64,000 bases of DNA. Source: Deltaproteobacteria bacterium. GTDB taxonomy: Bacteria > Bdellovibrionota_C > UBA2361 > J135. Positions 46,349-55,943 of the stretch are shown here, one piece after another. The notes under the pieces are model-generated. The model was not told the DNA's origin and did no database searches. It saw only the letters and a list, made by a program, of their open reading frames with translations. The stretch covers positions 1 through 64,000 of the forward strand of contig JACKAH010000005.1 of the NCBI GenBank assembly GCA_020635175.1, in the 5' to 3' direction. The position numbers and the translations under genes are program-made. The first letter of the stretch is position 1; every line of letters begins with the position of its first letter.

Positions 46349-46384
46349 GTGCCATGGTGTGGGGTATAACCAAAACCATGGCAC
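46349..46384 (-). terminator. Terminator hairpin of the lipoprotein pair
   Basis: A perfect 10-bp stem GTGCCATGGT / ACCATGGCAC with a 16-base loop lies ten bases past the stop of the trypsin-like lipoprotein. Confidence 0.6.
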
Positions 46385-46393
46385 GAAGGCTTC

Positions 46394-47080
46394 CTAGCGC
46401 TCCTCCTGAGTGGGAATAGGAATGACACAGTTGGCCTTAATGAACGGCCATTCGCGGAACGAGAGAGTTCCTCCGAGAATGCCGACCAACTCTAATCCGT
46501 TTTCGCCATGCTGAACGATCGCTCCCCCGGACAATCCCTTCCAATCCTCGGAAGGTCTTCCAAGATCAACGCAGATAAGACCAGCAGCTTCATTTTTGAG
46601 CGAAGACGGAGGATCAACGACCTTGCCACGAACGACGACAAGCTCACGCTTGTCCAGATCGGTTCGCTGCTCGGGTGCGGTCCAGTAACCAACCGCGAAG
46701 ATCACCCTGCCCACAGGTGGTCGCTCCTCTGCAACCTTGATTGGTTTATAGGAGGAGAGATCCACCTGGGAGACTTCAGCGATCCGCCAATCAGTCTGGA
46801 ACCGTTCTGCCCCACCACCGAACTTAATCGTTCGGAACTCAGCAAGCTGATTGTTGAGAAGGTATGCACGTTCATCACCAGCTGTTGTGTGTGCAACTGT
46901 GATGATCGTTTGATCTCCAATCACAACAGCGTTGCCTGCATCTGATGGCGGCAAGCTTAGCTTGAGCACCGGGACAGCGCTGACATCCTCCACCATCTCA
47001 GGTGACATTTCACCCACCAATGATGAATGGCTATAGCAACTGATCAGTGCAAACAGAAGGCAGATCGCTGAGAGCTTCAC
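46394..47080 (-). CDS. Trypsin-like lipoprotein, 228 aa
   Basis: A lipoprotein signal (VKLSAICLLFALISC) leads to a trypsin-fold domain: AVVIGDQTIITVAHTT (His), DWKGLSGGAIVQ (Ser in GxSGG form), and Asp probably in the TDWRIAEVSQVDLSS region. It would be a surface or periplasmic serine peptidase, or a degenerate one. The GTG start at 47080 overlaps the upstream stop as GTGA, so translation is coupled. Moderately GC-rich. Confidence 0.65.
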   Translation of the reverse strand: MKLSAICLLFALISCYSHSSLVGEMSPEMVEDVSAVPVLKLSLPPSDAGNAVVIGDQTIITVAHTTAGDERAYLLNNQLAEFRTIKFGGGAERFQTDWRIAEVSQVDLSSYKPIKVAEERPPVGRVIFAVGYWTAPEQRTDLDKRELVVVRGKVVDPPSSLKNEAAGLICVDLGRPSEDWKGLSGGAIVQHGENGLELVGILGGTLSFREWPFIKANCVIPIPTQEER

Positions 47081-47928
47081 TTCAGCGTCACGCTGAAGGC
47101 GACGCCGTTGACGTCGACGAAGCCCTGGTTGAGGTTGGTGTCGATCGTGTAGCTGAAGACACCTTCCTGCGTTCCGTTGACCATGATGTTGCCCATGCCG
47201 TCCTCGTAGCGCACATCGCGCAGCACGCTGAGAGCCTCGCTCGGCGGGCCTTCGATCTGCATGATCATGTACGGATTCGGACCCTCGATCCACTTGGCCT
47301 GGTAGTTCAGGCGCGGGTAGTCGAGCATCTTCGGCAGGCCCTTGGTCGGGTCGAGATGCAACATGAAGTCGAGCGTCATCGTCTCGGGGTTGACGCCATC
47401 ACCCTGATCGAACCCGATCAGCTCGAAGACGTTGAAAGCCGTGATCGAAAACGCTGGGTTGATGGCGTCCAGGCCGCTCTGCTGCATCAGCTCATCGATC
47501 GTTCCTTCGAAAGAGATGTCCACCGGGTTGGTCGGCTCCTTGATCACCGGCTTGTAGGAGAAACGGACGGCGTGGTTACCTTCCTTGAACTGCCCGTTAA
47601 GTGCGCCACCAATCGGCGAACCCAGCGTCAGGCTCTGCTGTCCGTTCTGCCCGGGCAAGGGCGTGATCGACTTGATCCAATAGAGACTTCCATCGGGCGA
47701 CTCGGCCAGGTTGGGCTTGCCGTCACCGTTGGTGTCCCACAGGTCGTACTTCTTGCCGGTCTCGACGTCCGTGAACGAGCCGACAAGCTGCGCATCCGGC
47801 GGCACGTCGGAGGTCCAGGGCTTGACCGTGACCGAGCTGCCATCGGTCGTGACAGTGCACGCCATAGCCAGCACGAGCAGCGCAAAACAGAACGTGTTGA
47901 GCAGGTTGAGCTTATTCATGAACTTCAT
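47077..47928 (-). CDS. GC-rich lipoprotein of unknown function, 283 aa
   Basis: The start at 47928 (GGAAAG upstream) gives a lipobox signal, NTFCFALLVLAMAC. The mature protein is beta-rich with a DTNGDGKPNLAES calcium-loop-like motif near residue 60 and no membrane segment. First gene of a coupled pair with the trypsin-like lipoprotein, so the two may act together on the cell surface. Confidence 0.6.
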   Translation of the reverse strand: MKFMNKLNLLNTFCFALLVLAMACTVTTDGSSVTVKPWTSDVPPDAQLVGSFTDVETGKKYDLWDTNGDGKPNLAESPDGSLYWIKSITPLPGQNGQQSLTLGSPIGGALNGQFKEGNHAVRFSYKPVIKEPTNPVDISFEGTIDELMQQSGLDAINPAFSITAFNVFELIGFDQGDGVNPETMTLDFMLHLDPTKGLPKMLDYPRLNYQAKWIEGPNPYMIMQIEGPPSEALSVLRDVRYEDGMGNIMVNGTQEGVFSYTIDTNLNQGFVDVNGVAFSVTLK

Positions 47929-48476
47929 GGAATCTTTCCCGAATGAACGCAAGATAAAGAATAATAGGAGAGTATGATCCTCTTGCTAATCTAACCCTCA
48001 TTTACACATGCAAGGTGAGTCTCACGAATAGAAAAGTGACAAACCTTTACTATCCCACACCATGTAAGATTTCATTACCTTACCTTTAGTCAGCGTAAAG
48101 AAATAAAGTCTTAGATAGCGGGATAGAGATCTTCTACGCCTATATGAAATTAAAAAAAGTTCCTGAATGAAGATACTAGGAACCCAAATACTGCGACTAA
48201 GATAGCATTCTCAAATTGGCTTTTCAACTAAATCTGGGTTTTTAACCCATACATAGGAACTTAATGGAATTCTTAAGAAATCTAGGTCTAAGCAAAAGCT
48301 CTATTTACCTCCTGACAGAAGCCCTCTTTGTTTCTTAAAATATAACCAGGGACAGACACCATTCTCTGTTAAAAAAACACCTAGCTTTAAACTAATGCTT
48401 TTCTATACAGTCCTCTTCACATTCATCTGGATCACTTTGCTAAGGAGTCTGGGGAGCCCTTTAAAAGAATTCATGA
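47929..48476. other. Intergenic, 548 bases, with a REP-type end
   Basis: I find no gene here. At 48349-48363 GGGACAGACACCATT resembles the ends of REP-type transposition units (compare GGGGACAGTTCC at 26522), but no matching inverted partner or transposase is nearby, so it is probably a solitary remnant. Confidence 0.4.
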
Positions 48477-51400
48477 TTACCCTCCAAATTTCCACATATC
48501 TCCTGGATCAACACCAGGTTCATGTTTCGGAAAAGGATTAAGGTCCATTAATTCATCCATGATTTCAGTATCAAAAACACCATCCGCATCTAATGATCCC
48601 CACTCAGGATGACGTGGATCCCCTGCAGGGATTAACCGTCCAGTTTTTGGGTCACGATAAGAAGTACCCCACTCGACAGCATCTCCAACTTCGTCCATTG
48701 CACGTTCTAGCAAATCTATCTCTTCAACATTTTTAGTATTTGGCGTTGGTATTAGATCATCAGCATGACTTGACAATGAACCACTACCGGCTCCTGTACG
48801 GCGAAATATTCGATTGTATAAATTTGAGCAAAAATTGCGAACAGGTTCCGTTACGGTTGAAACCTTATTAGTAACTGGAGCAATAATACCCTTAGCTTTA
48901 GTTCCTAGGAATTTTGTAATTGCAGGTCCCTTAGCTGCTGTAACAACCGTAAAAGCTCCAGCCGCAGCGTTTGAAACAGTTAGTCCATCTTGTTGGTAGC
49001 TTTGAAGTAACTGGTCATATCCGTTGAGCCCAGTGAAATCAGCAAGAACTTCTGTGGCAACGCCTAAAGGTCCATCAGTCATTGCAATAAACTCTAATTC
49101 AGCTGCATAGCTATCGATTATTCCGGGTCGAGGAGCTGCAGAAATCGAACCATACACCATCTGCTTAGGTTTCGGCCTATAATTTCTCCAGAACTCCTGA
49201 CGCTCCTCACTATGCTCAGATGTAAAATGGCAATAACCCAAGTCACTGCAAATTAGGTATCCGCATGGGCTACTTCCTCTCATTATTCCCTTCTGATCTT
49301 CTCCGTTAACCCAAACATCTGTGCCATATATAGAGTTAGAATAAGGCAGTGATGGATTTGTATGAGGCGCTGGTAGTTCATCATCTTGAACTTCTGGGCA
49401 ATCCCTAGTTCCAACAGAGCTATGAAAGGATGCAGATGTTGCTTCCATGTCTTCACATGGATCTACATCATTTGGTAAATCTACCGGTTTTGGTTTCTTT
49501 GGTTTTTTGGGAGTTCCAGTATCATCTTCTTTCTTTTCTTTCTTAGGTTCAGAGGTTGTACTACCACTACCTGAGCCTCCACCAGCAAGCGGTGTATCAT
49601 CTCCCCCTCCAGTACTTGCTAACATTAAATAGTCGTCATAGCGAAGTGTTACTACCGTACCAAAGCTTCCATCTGGCTTCTCACCAGGTACATTTATCAA
49701 GCTAAAAGAAGTATTATCCTCTTCTACTATTTGAAATAATCCGGAAAAGAAGCTTTTTATAGTTCTAGTCTTACTGGATGAAAGTGAGCTTATTTTAAAG
49801 TTATCTCCAAGTACTCCTTTACCTATTCCTAAACCTGAACCATCGAGGTAGGAAATCCCAACCAACTCTCCAGCAGCATTATAGTAGAGATCATGAGTCT
49901 CTCCGACATGAGGACTCTGAAATCTAGTTAAATTCTTACTCTCATCATAATTGAGGGTATAGCTATCAGAACCCTTGTTGAAAGATGTTGGAAGATAAGG
50001 ATCTGCTGTATTTTCATATTTATAAACATCGACACCTGGTGCATCTAGATCATGATGAATAACTCTACCAAGATTGTCACGTTCAATTAAAAACTCGTTA
50101 CCATCTTCAATTACAGTAGTAAGATTACCACGTGAATTATATTGATACAGAGTTTCACGACTCGACCATGAATTTGATTCAACTACACGTGTCATATTGA
50201 GCTCATCGTAATCATACTCAGCACGATAAAGTAGGTCTCCGTACGGTGAGCGAAGCTCTTGAGTTTTTTTCATTCCTGAATTCCCGTAGTAGGTAAATAC
50301 TTCACTAAGCCCATTACCCCAGTTGTATTTAACTATATTTCCATTCAAATCTCTCTCTTTTACAGAGTACAATGGAATATCGCTTGAAAAGTCCGGGCTT
50401 GATACCGATTTTAAGTAACCATTTTCGTCATAATTGTAGTTAATGACAACATTATTAGGAAATGTAATGCTAGAAAGTCGCCCTTCTTCATCTTTCTTCA
50501 GATCAACGAGATAGCTTTCAAAATTTTCTTTATCTGTATGAAGCATCTTGTCGTATGCTCCAAAAGAATCGTAGCTAAATTCAACTCTGTCCAACGGACC
50601 ATCTATAACCCCAATTGTTCCTTGCGGGGTATTGAAATCAGGCTGATAGGATGAACCCCAGACATAGGAAATCAACTCTCCTGCAATACTTTGAGCTCCT
50701 TTTTCTACTACACTAATCCGACCTAGAGAATCATAGTATAGCTTTGTTTTTCTATTCAAATCATCTTCGATTGCACTCAAGCGCCCGTTATCATAGTACG
50801 AGTAGGTTTGAGAACTCATTGCTGGGAAATTTTCTTGAGTACTATTTCCAATAGAATTCTGCTCAGAGATAAAATTATTATGTTCAGAATCTAAAGACCA
50901 TGTAAGCAAATTTGAAGCATCAGCTACAGTAGTCCATGTTATTTTCTCTGATCCATTCCCGACAGATTCTTCAGAAACCACCCCCGTAGTGGTCATTTCA
51001 ATTCGATTTGATAACGGATCTGAGATTACAAGTGCTGAGGGATTCCCATCTAGTTCATATTCATATGAGTAAGCACCGACTCCATTTCCAACAAGATCTG
51101 GCTGGATCTTTTTCAAGCGACCAGCACTATCTCTATGAATCTCTACTCCAACTCCAGTCGAGGCTTTTGGGCTAGTATATAGAATTCCGGTACTTAGATA
51201 TGGGTTTGAGATTCTTTTAATACCAGATGAATCAAAAATAATATCTGTTGTTTTATACTGATCTGTTTCCTTATCAAATAATTGACGACTTTGAATGACG
51301 GTACCAAATCCATCTAAATACAGTACTTCACTAAGAAAATCTCCCACTACAGAAATAGAATTATTTGTTTTCTGATTATCAATTCCAAGAAACTGATAGT

Positions 51401-53312
51401 TCTTACTTTCTAACTCTTTTACATCTTCTCCATTAACTAAAGAAACTTTTTTTATTCGATACGATGCATCGCGATCTATCTTAGTAGTCACTCCACCAGG
51501 ACTTAGTCTTTCTTTTATCAAGCGAGTCACTTGATCTAGATAGGTAACCGTAGTTCTCTCAAGTCCGCCTGGATCATCAACTATTGTTATTTGAGTATCG
51601 TTACTATCGTAACTATATACACGCTTTAACCCAGCAGAGTTGACAATTTCATGAAGAGTTCCATTTGAGTTATAGGTTATCTGAGTAACTTTATAAGTAT
51701 CATCTGTATTTACCCACTCGTTTTTCTTATGCAATCCTCCTAGGCTGTCGTACTCAAATCTATGCTCATTAATTTTATCACCGATGTCATTTACAACTGT
51801 GATATTTGAAATTCTATTTCTGAGATTAAGAATTGAATTATCTGGAGTATACTGATATCGAGCTATCTTATTATCCAATGACTCCTCATCAAAAATTATC
51901 CAAGTATCTGGATTGAAGGAGGTAGCTCTTCCATATGACTTAAACTCATCTACTCTGTAATTTTCGAAATCAAATGTAGACCTCCATCCAGTAACTACTG
52001 TATGAAGAGATTCTGAATAATCAATCGATGCTTGAGAAGTAGGAGCAACACGATACGCACCGTCTGTAAACTCTACATAGTCATACTTGTTGTATACTTG
52101 AGATAATAGTTCTCCTTCGGAATTGTACTTTACGATATGGTAAGGAAGTCCAAGCAAAGACTCGTGGCTATCTACAAAATGAAACTCGGTAGATACATCA
52201 ATACCATTTGGCAAAGCAGTTTTTAAATGCTTAAAACCAAGAAATCGTTCCCCTGCTATTGCACCCTCTTCGCAAGAGAGACTAGTAACTTTCACATTTC
52301 CAAGAAGATTATTAGAGACGATTAATCTTGGTGTTGCTTTAGATAAGATCTCGCCAGTCGATAAGTCAACTAAATCTGTTGCTTCATATGTAATTGTTTC
52401 TGTGCCACCTAATGGATATGTAATCTTAGTTAAGAGATCTTTGAATGAACCGCTTTTACTATAGGCAAGCGTCTTTGTAGAAATTAGTTCATCATTTTCA
52501 CCAAAATGCTTAATCTTTCTCAAAAGCTTTGTGCTATCTGCGCCATCAGCATATGAGAAACTGTAGCGCTGAATAGACTCAGTATCATTTCTGACAGAGA
52601 TATCAGCAACTAGACCATTCTCTGCCGACAGATCAATGATAAATCTCGGATTACTACATGTAGAATCATTATAACAATCAACTTTTACAAGCGATAAGAA
52701 CTCAGTATTACCACTTGATTCATAGTAATAATTAGTTTCCCAACCATATTTATCCTTGATGCTACTAATCTTCCAGCGTGTAGTTTCACCTGGCATGTTA
52801 CTATTTGATTGATGCGAAAAATAGATTTTTGTTCCATCTGAAAGCAATTGCACATACTCATTTAAAGTACCGCTTAGGATTTGAAACCTATCATTATATT
52901 TTGTGAAGAATTCATCTGTTTCGTCATCGAACATAAGTTTTAAGTTTTCAGTGCCATTAAAATAAGTACCAAACTGATCATCTAAATCAGAGATGTGAGG
53001 CAGCAGCAAATTTACGCCCCTACCGTATTCACCTGCAGGAGCAGCAGAGTTATAAACAATGCTCAAGGGTATCAAGGTTCTATAAACCGGTGTTGAGACG
53101 GATAGTACTGAAGATTTAAAATCGCAGCTGTTTGGTTCATAAGAAACGGCTACCGTTTCTCCACTCAATATTTCTGATGAGGGAAGTGGATTTATGTTTT
53201 GAATTGCCGAATTAGCTCCTACAAGCAAGGTTCTATCCCCAGCAATTGCTGCATTTATAGAAAGAAAGCAAAGCAACAAATTAAAAAGCACGAAACTCGA
53301 ACTTGATCTCAT
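48477..53312 (-). CDS. Secreted YD/RHS-repeat protein with variable-type C-terminus, 1611 aa
   Basis: After the signal peptide, residues ~80-1200 are built of YD repeats (NYYYESSGN, YSYDSNDTQITIVDDPGG, YYDSLGRISVVEKG, YNYDENGYLKSVSSP), which form a beta-barrel cocoon in RHS/Tc-toxin proteins. A Gly/Lys/Pro-rich linker (~1265-1320) and a last ~300 residues of different character follow. These hold a hydrophobic stretch (AAAGAFTVVTAAKG) and end WGTSYRDPKTGRLIPAGDP...MWKFGG, the position of a toxin in polymorphic toxins. I cannot match it to a known toxin. No immunity-like gene follows; the next 548 bases downstream are non-coding. Confidence 0.75.
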   Translation of the reverse strand: MRSSSSFVLFNLLLCFLSINAAIAGDRTLLVGANSAIQNINPLPSSEILSGETVAVSYEPNSCDFKSSVLSVSTPVYRTLIPLSIVYNSAAPAGEYGRGVNLLLPHISDLDDQFGTYFNGTENLKLMFDDETDEFFTKYNDRFQILSGTLNEYVQLLSDGTKIYFSHQSNSNMPGETTRWKISSIKDKYGWETNYYYESSGNTEFLSLVKVDCYNDSTCSNPRFIIDLSAENGLVADISVRNDTESIQRYSFSYADGADSTKLLRKIKHFGENDELISTKTLAYSKSGSFKDLLTKITYPLGGTETITYEATDLVDLSTGEILSKATPRLIVSNNLLGNVKVTSLSCEEGAIAGERFLGFKHLKTALPNGIDVSTEFHFVDSHESLLGLPYHIVKYNSEGELLSQVYNKYDYVEFTDGAYRVAPTSQASIDYSESLHTVVTGWRSTFDFENYRVDEFKSYGRATSFNPDTWIIFDEESLDNKIARYQYTPDNSILNLRNRISNITVVNDIGDKINEHRFEYDSLGGLHKKNEWVNTDDTYKVTQITYNSNGTLHEIVNSAGLKRVYSYDSNDTQITIVDDPGGLERTTVTYLDQVTRLIKERLSPGGVTTKIDRDASYRIKKVSLVNGEDVKELESKNYQFLGIDNQKTNNSISVVGDFLSEVLYLDGFGTVIQSRQLFDKETDQYKTTDIIFDSSGIKRISNPYLSTGILYTSPKASTGVGVEIHRDSAGRLKKIQPDLVGNGVGAYSYEYELDGNPSALVISDPLSNRIEMTTTGVVSEESVGNGSEKITWTTVADASNLLTWSLDSEHNNFISEQNSIGNSTQENFPAMSSQTYSYYDNGRLSAIEDDLNRKTKLYYDSLGRISVVEKGAQSIAGELISYVWGSSYQPDFNTPQGTIGVIDGPLDRVEFSYDSFGAYDKMLHTDKENFESYLVDLKKDEEGRLSSITFPNNVVINYNYDENGYLKSVSSPDFSSDIPLYSVKERDLNGNIVKYNWGNGLSEVFTYYGNSGMKKTQELRSPYGDLLYRAEYDYDELNMTRVVESNSWSSRETLYQYNSRGNLTTVIEDGNEFLIERDNLGRVIHHDLDAPGVDVYKYENTADPYLPTSFNKGSDSYTLNYDESKNLTRFQSPHVGETHDLYYNAAGELVGISYLDGSGLGIGKGVLGDNFKISSLSSSKTRTIKSFFSGLFQIVEEDNTSFSLINVPGEKPDGSFGTVVTLRYDDYLMLASTGGGDDTPLAGGGSGSGSTTSEPKKEKKEDDTGTPKKPKKPKPVDLPNDVDPCEDMEATSASFHSSVGTRDCPEVQDDELPAPHTNPSLPYSNSIYGTDVWVNGEDQKGIMRGSSPCGYLICSDLGYCHFTSEHSEERQEFWRNYRPKPKQMVYGSISAAPRPGIIDSYAAELEFIAMTDGPLGVATEVLADFTGLNGYDQLLQSYQQDGLTVSNAAAGAFTVVTAAKGPAITKFLGTKAKGIIAPVTNKVSTVTEPVRNFCSNLYNRIFRRTGAGSGSLSSHADDLIPTPNTKNVEEIDLLERAMDEVGDAVEWGTSYRDPKTGRLIPAGDPRHPEWGSLDADGVFDTEIMDELMDLNPFPKHEPGVDPGDMWKFGG

Positions 53313-53346
53313 AAAAACCCCTACCTAAATAAATACTTCCATTAAC

Positions 53347-53796
53347 CTATTTGATGGCTTTGGGATTTCCTGGTGTTCCAGGACCTTCAAATGTCAGCTT
53401 CAAAGTACATTTACACTTAACTTGATCTCCTGGAACAAATGCCTTACATTGTGTCTTTGAGGCATCAGTCCATGTGCCTTTTCCTGTTCCAACAGGACTT
53501 GCACTTAACTCATCTTCAGGGACCCCTAGCGACTGACTACATTTTGCGGAACAGTAGGCATGTAATGCTTGATCTATCTCCGCTTCACAACATATTAGCT
53601 GCTCTACCAGGTCCTCTTGAGACTGACACTCCTCACTAAGTTCGTTTTTGCAAAGTAAAAAAATTTTCTCCGAAGACGTGGTGATTTTTTCAGAACAAAT
53701 CTCGGGAGCTGGGGATCTTTGAGATTCATTGTCCACAGCAGAGCAGAAACTAAGAGCAATAAAAGATGACATGGCCATTAAAAACACAACTCTCAT
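53347..53796 (-). CDS. Small secreted Cys-rich protein, 149 aa
   Basis: The start at 53796 has GGAGG six bases upstream. Signal peptide MRVVFLMAMSSFIALSFCSA. The mature chain holds about eleven cysteines: LLCKNELSEECQ, LICCEAEIDQALHAYCSAKCSQS, then CKAFVPGDQVKCKCTLKLTF near the end. Helix plus C-X-C strand is the plan shared with 53798, 6264 and 62114. One base separates its start from the upstream stop and it lies 34 bases before the YD-repeat gene, so the three form one unit. It may assist or associate with that large secreted protein. Confidence 0.6.
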   Translation of the reverse strand: MRVVFLMAMSSFIALSFCSAVDNESQRSPAPEICSEKITTSSEKIFLLCKNELSEECQSQEDLVEQLICCEAEIDQALHAYCSAKCSQSLGVPEDELSASPVGTGKGTWTDASKTQCKAFVPGDQVKCKCTLKLTFEGPGTPGNPKAIK

Positions 53797-53797
53797 A

Positions 53798-54334
53798 TTA
53801 TCCTCCAAAACCGGCAACAAGTGGGTCTATTAAGTTAATTTCTGGATCCTCTACAATTACGGAAAAGGAGCACGTGCAACTCACAGAATTAGGCTCACAA
53901 ATCAAGTCAACTGTAGTATGGCATTTATCTCCTACACCCACGGATGAACCATTAGATTGTGTACAAATATCAACATTATTAGCTTCGCCGTGTACTTGAT
54001 CAGGATTCACTCTCGGGTATTTATGATCACACCAACTATCACAAATGCTATTGGCGTTAGTTAAAGCTTGAGCAGCCGCCTCTCCTGACGCATCGTCTTT
54101 GCAATGCTCAATACATCCTTTCAAACACTGGTTTCCTTGAGGCTCATCCTCTTCACATGGAAACCATCCTTGCTCGTTAACTTCATCGCATGAGCTGCTT
54201 GATGCGTAAGAGCTGTAGCTGTTCTGATTTAAATATGATTGTAGTGAGGAATTGACAGAATCGACTGCTGCAGCGGTACAAATATCGAATTGAAGCATAC
54301 AGCATGCTGCTATCAGTGACATAATTTTGTACAT
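53798..54334 (-). CDS. Small secreted Cys-rich protein, 178 aa
   Basis: Signal peptide, a Ser/Tyr-rich linker, then WFPCEEDEPQGNQCLKGCIEHCKDD and SICDSWCDHKY. The C-terminal strand is KCHTTVDLICEPNSVSCTCSF, followed by INLIDPLVAGFGG. About fourteen cysteines in the mature chain mean extensive disulfide bonding. It is the first gene of the unit leading into the YD-repeat protein. Function unknown. Confidence 0.6.
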   Translation of the reverse strand: MYKIMSLIAACCMLQFDICTAAAVDSVNSSLQSYLNQNSYSSYASSSSCDEVNEQGWFPCEEDEPQGNQCLKGCIEHCKDDASGEAAAQALTNANSICDSWCDHKYPRVNPDQVHGEANNVDICTQSNGSSVGVGDKCHTTVDLICEPNSVSCTCSFSVIVEDPEINLIDPLVAGFGG

Positions 54335-54710
54335 TTTCTAAACCTATAAAAGAGCAAAATTCAAATACGCAAAACACTAGCTTAAGAAAGAGCAAAACAC
54401 GTGCCACCTTGCATGGGTAATTTACCCAGCGTGTACTGTCATATTGAATAACTACAATTATTTAGGAGGTAGGCTAGGAAGAATTCCTAGCCTAGTTCAA
54501 AGGCATGCTGAGTAGCCATACCAGATATTAGCGGAACAAAGATCAGATAAAAAAATACTCCCTGCGAGGTGCTAAGGGCACACCAAATAACACCTAAATC
54601 TGCTTTTTTAAGCTTTGTGCTGGAAATTTCAGCACATATTCACTCTATGGAAAATCTATAAAAAATGTCCTGCTAAAAACTGTCATTAATGACAAGATGC
54701 ATCCCCCGGT
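54335..54710. other. Intergenic up to the decayed island
   Basis: Upstream region of the Cys-rich/YD unit. No gene seen. A small hairpin (GCTGGAAATTTCAGC) lies near 54619. Confidence 0.35.
54658..54703 (+). repeat. 46-bp direct repeat, left copy
   Basis: These 46 bases recur without mismatch at 59326-59371. The centre contains the perfect 14-bp palindrome TGTCATTAATGACA. The two copies enclose 4.6 kb of mostly decayed genes, as expected for the ends of an integrated or duplicated segment. Confidence 0.85.
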
Positions 54711-55289
54711 AAGGTACCACCTTCATTTCTTAGTGCTCATATACGAAGTCCTTTGGAAGAAACTTACCTCCTCTTTCAGTAGTGATGTGAGCAACTCTGC
54801 TATCAATAAGCTCTCTTATCCTCTTATTTCTCCTTGATCTGCTCATATCTGTAAAACAGGGTAAAATAGATAATTTAAGCCTATGCGTACTAACTAGCCT
54901 TTCTTCTGATGAGTGGTGATGAAATGAGAACTTTTTATCCTTTGAACCATAGATATGCTCTGCTCAGTGAAGACTAGGCTAATCTTTTGGATCTTCAATA
55001 AGACCATGATTTGTTGCATTAGTTTCAACATAAAGAAAGCACTCTAGTAGATCTTTATCTCCTAGGATCTGTTGATCTACGATCTCTATGCCAAATATCT
55101 CTTGGTATCTGCCTACTATGCCGCCTATCAGCTTTCTAGTCTTTGAGTTAGGGGTGATCCACAATCTGCTTTCGACTGTTCTAATGGTGATAAGTCGATA
55201 AATCTCAGGGTCTCTATTTCTTAGCTCTCTCACACATACTTATCGTTCAGGAGCCACACTTGTTGTGGGATATTTGAAGGTGGTACCTT
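54711..55289. mobile_element. Decayed REP-type transposon with 15-bp inverted ends
   Basis: AAGGTACCACCTTCA at 54711-54725 is the exact reverse complement of 55275-55289. Between them lies a fragment of a Y1-type transposase (54979-55233) and a 38-codon minus-strand frame (54848-54732, MSRSRRNKRIRELIDSRV...) that may be its tail. The element is clearly dead. Confidence 0.6.
54979..55233 (-). pseudogene. Fragment of a Y1/REP-type transposase
   Basis: RELRNRDPEIYRLITIRTVESRLWI and KLIGGIVGRYQEIFGIEIV have the look of the N-terminal half of a RAYT-like transposase branch different from the intact one at 26580. The expected HUH motif after this block is replaced by DQQILGDKDLLECF, and the rest of the protein is missing. 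Inverted end repeats on both sides support the call. Confidence 0.55.
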
Positions 55290-55328
55290 TTCTAGAGCTA
55301 TCTCCCAATCTGAAGCTAGGAGTACATT

Positions 55329-55943
55329 CTAGAAATCAATAATCACAAACTTTCCTTCAGGAGTTCTTATTACCTGACAAAGGTTGTAATCCAAATGATG
55401 CCCTCTGGTTGCGGTTTGCTTTACAATCTCCATATACTCATCCCACATTTCTCCAAACCACTCAGCATTACGGTGCCTACTGATCATATCCCCCTCAATA
55501 AAAGGTTGAAGGGCATCTCCATTCGGATATATTGCACTGTAGTTAGAAACGCTCCACCAATCCGAAAATCCTAATTCAGAGATAGCAGTGCGTGTCTCCT
55601 CAATTTTGATTGTATCATCAATTCTCTTAGCAAAATCATACACAGCAGCACTTTTATACATATGTGTACCATCCGTCGTTTGTTTTACGTATTGAATGTT
55701 TCCTCCACCAAAACCAAAATTACTTAGCTCAGGAATCGGAGCACCCTCCTCTAAAAATTCAGGTCCAAGCGGTGAAGAACCGGTATCTGTTAATTCTTGA
55801 CTGACACTACTAGAGCTACAATTATCACCACCTCTTCTACGACGACTTGGTTTCCTTGGCTTTCCTGGCTTTCGTCCTCCTATGAGAGATAAGCCAAGCG
55901 TAATGCCTAAAATACGAGCATTTGCATAAGACGGCTCTAGATA
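55329..55943 (-). pseudogene. Truncated gene with kinase-like toxin-type tail
   Basis: An open frame of 204 codons without a proper start. It begins right at an AAGTACCACC end motif, where the original 5' part has been lost. It starts LEPSYANARILGITLG, then a basic linker (KPGKPRKPSRRRRGG), then a domain ending in GHHLDYNLCQVIRTPEGK and IIDF. The last part resembles a protein-kinase-like catalytic loop (H-x-D-x4-N) and the DF of the metal-binding DFG, after which the frame stops. A long secreted or RHS-type gene with a kinase-like C-terminus is a plausible ancestor. Confidence 0.45.

Noticed and set aside
46394..47293. Long version of the trypsin-like lipoprotein starting at 47293
   Set aside because: The extra N-terminus is Arg/Gly-rich shadow of the overlapping lipoprotein gene; the GTG at 47080 gives a lipobox and a coupled start.
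1329..47928. Gene-cassette integron as the explanation of the GC-rich islands
   Set aside because: I see no integrase and no attC-like sites with paired RYYYAAC/GTTRRRY boxes at the island edges, and island genes lie in both orientations.
47047..47946. Plus-strand frame opposite the GC-rich lipoprotein
   Set aside because: His/Val/Arg-rich shadow; the minus strand has a lipobox and ribosome site.
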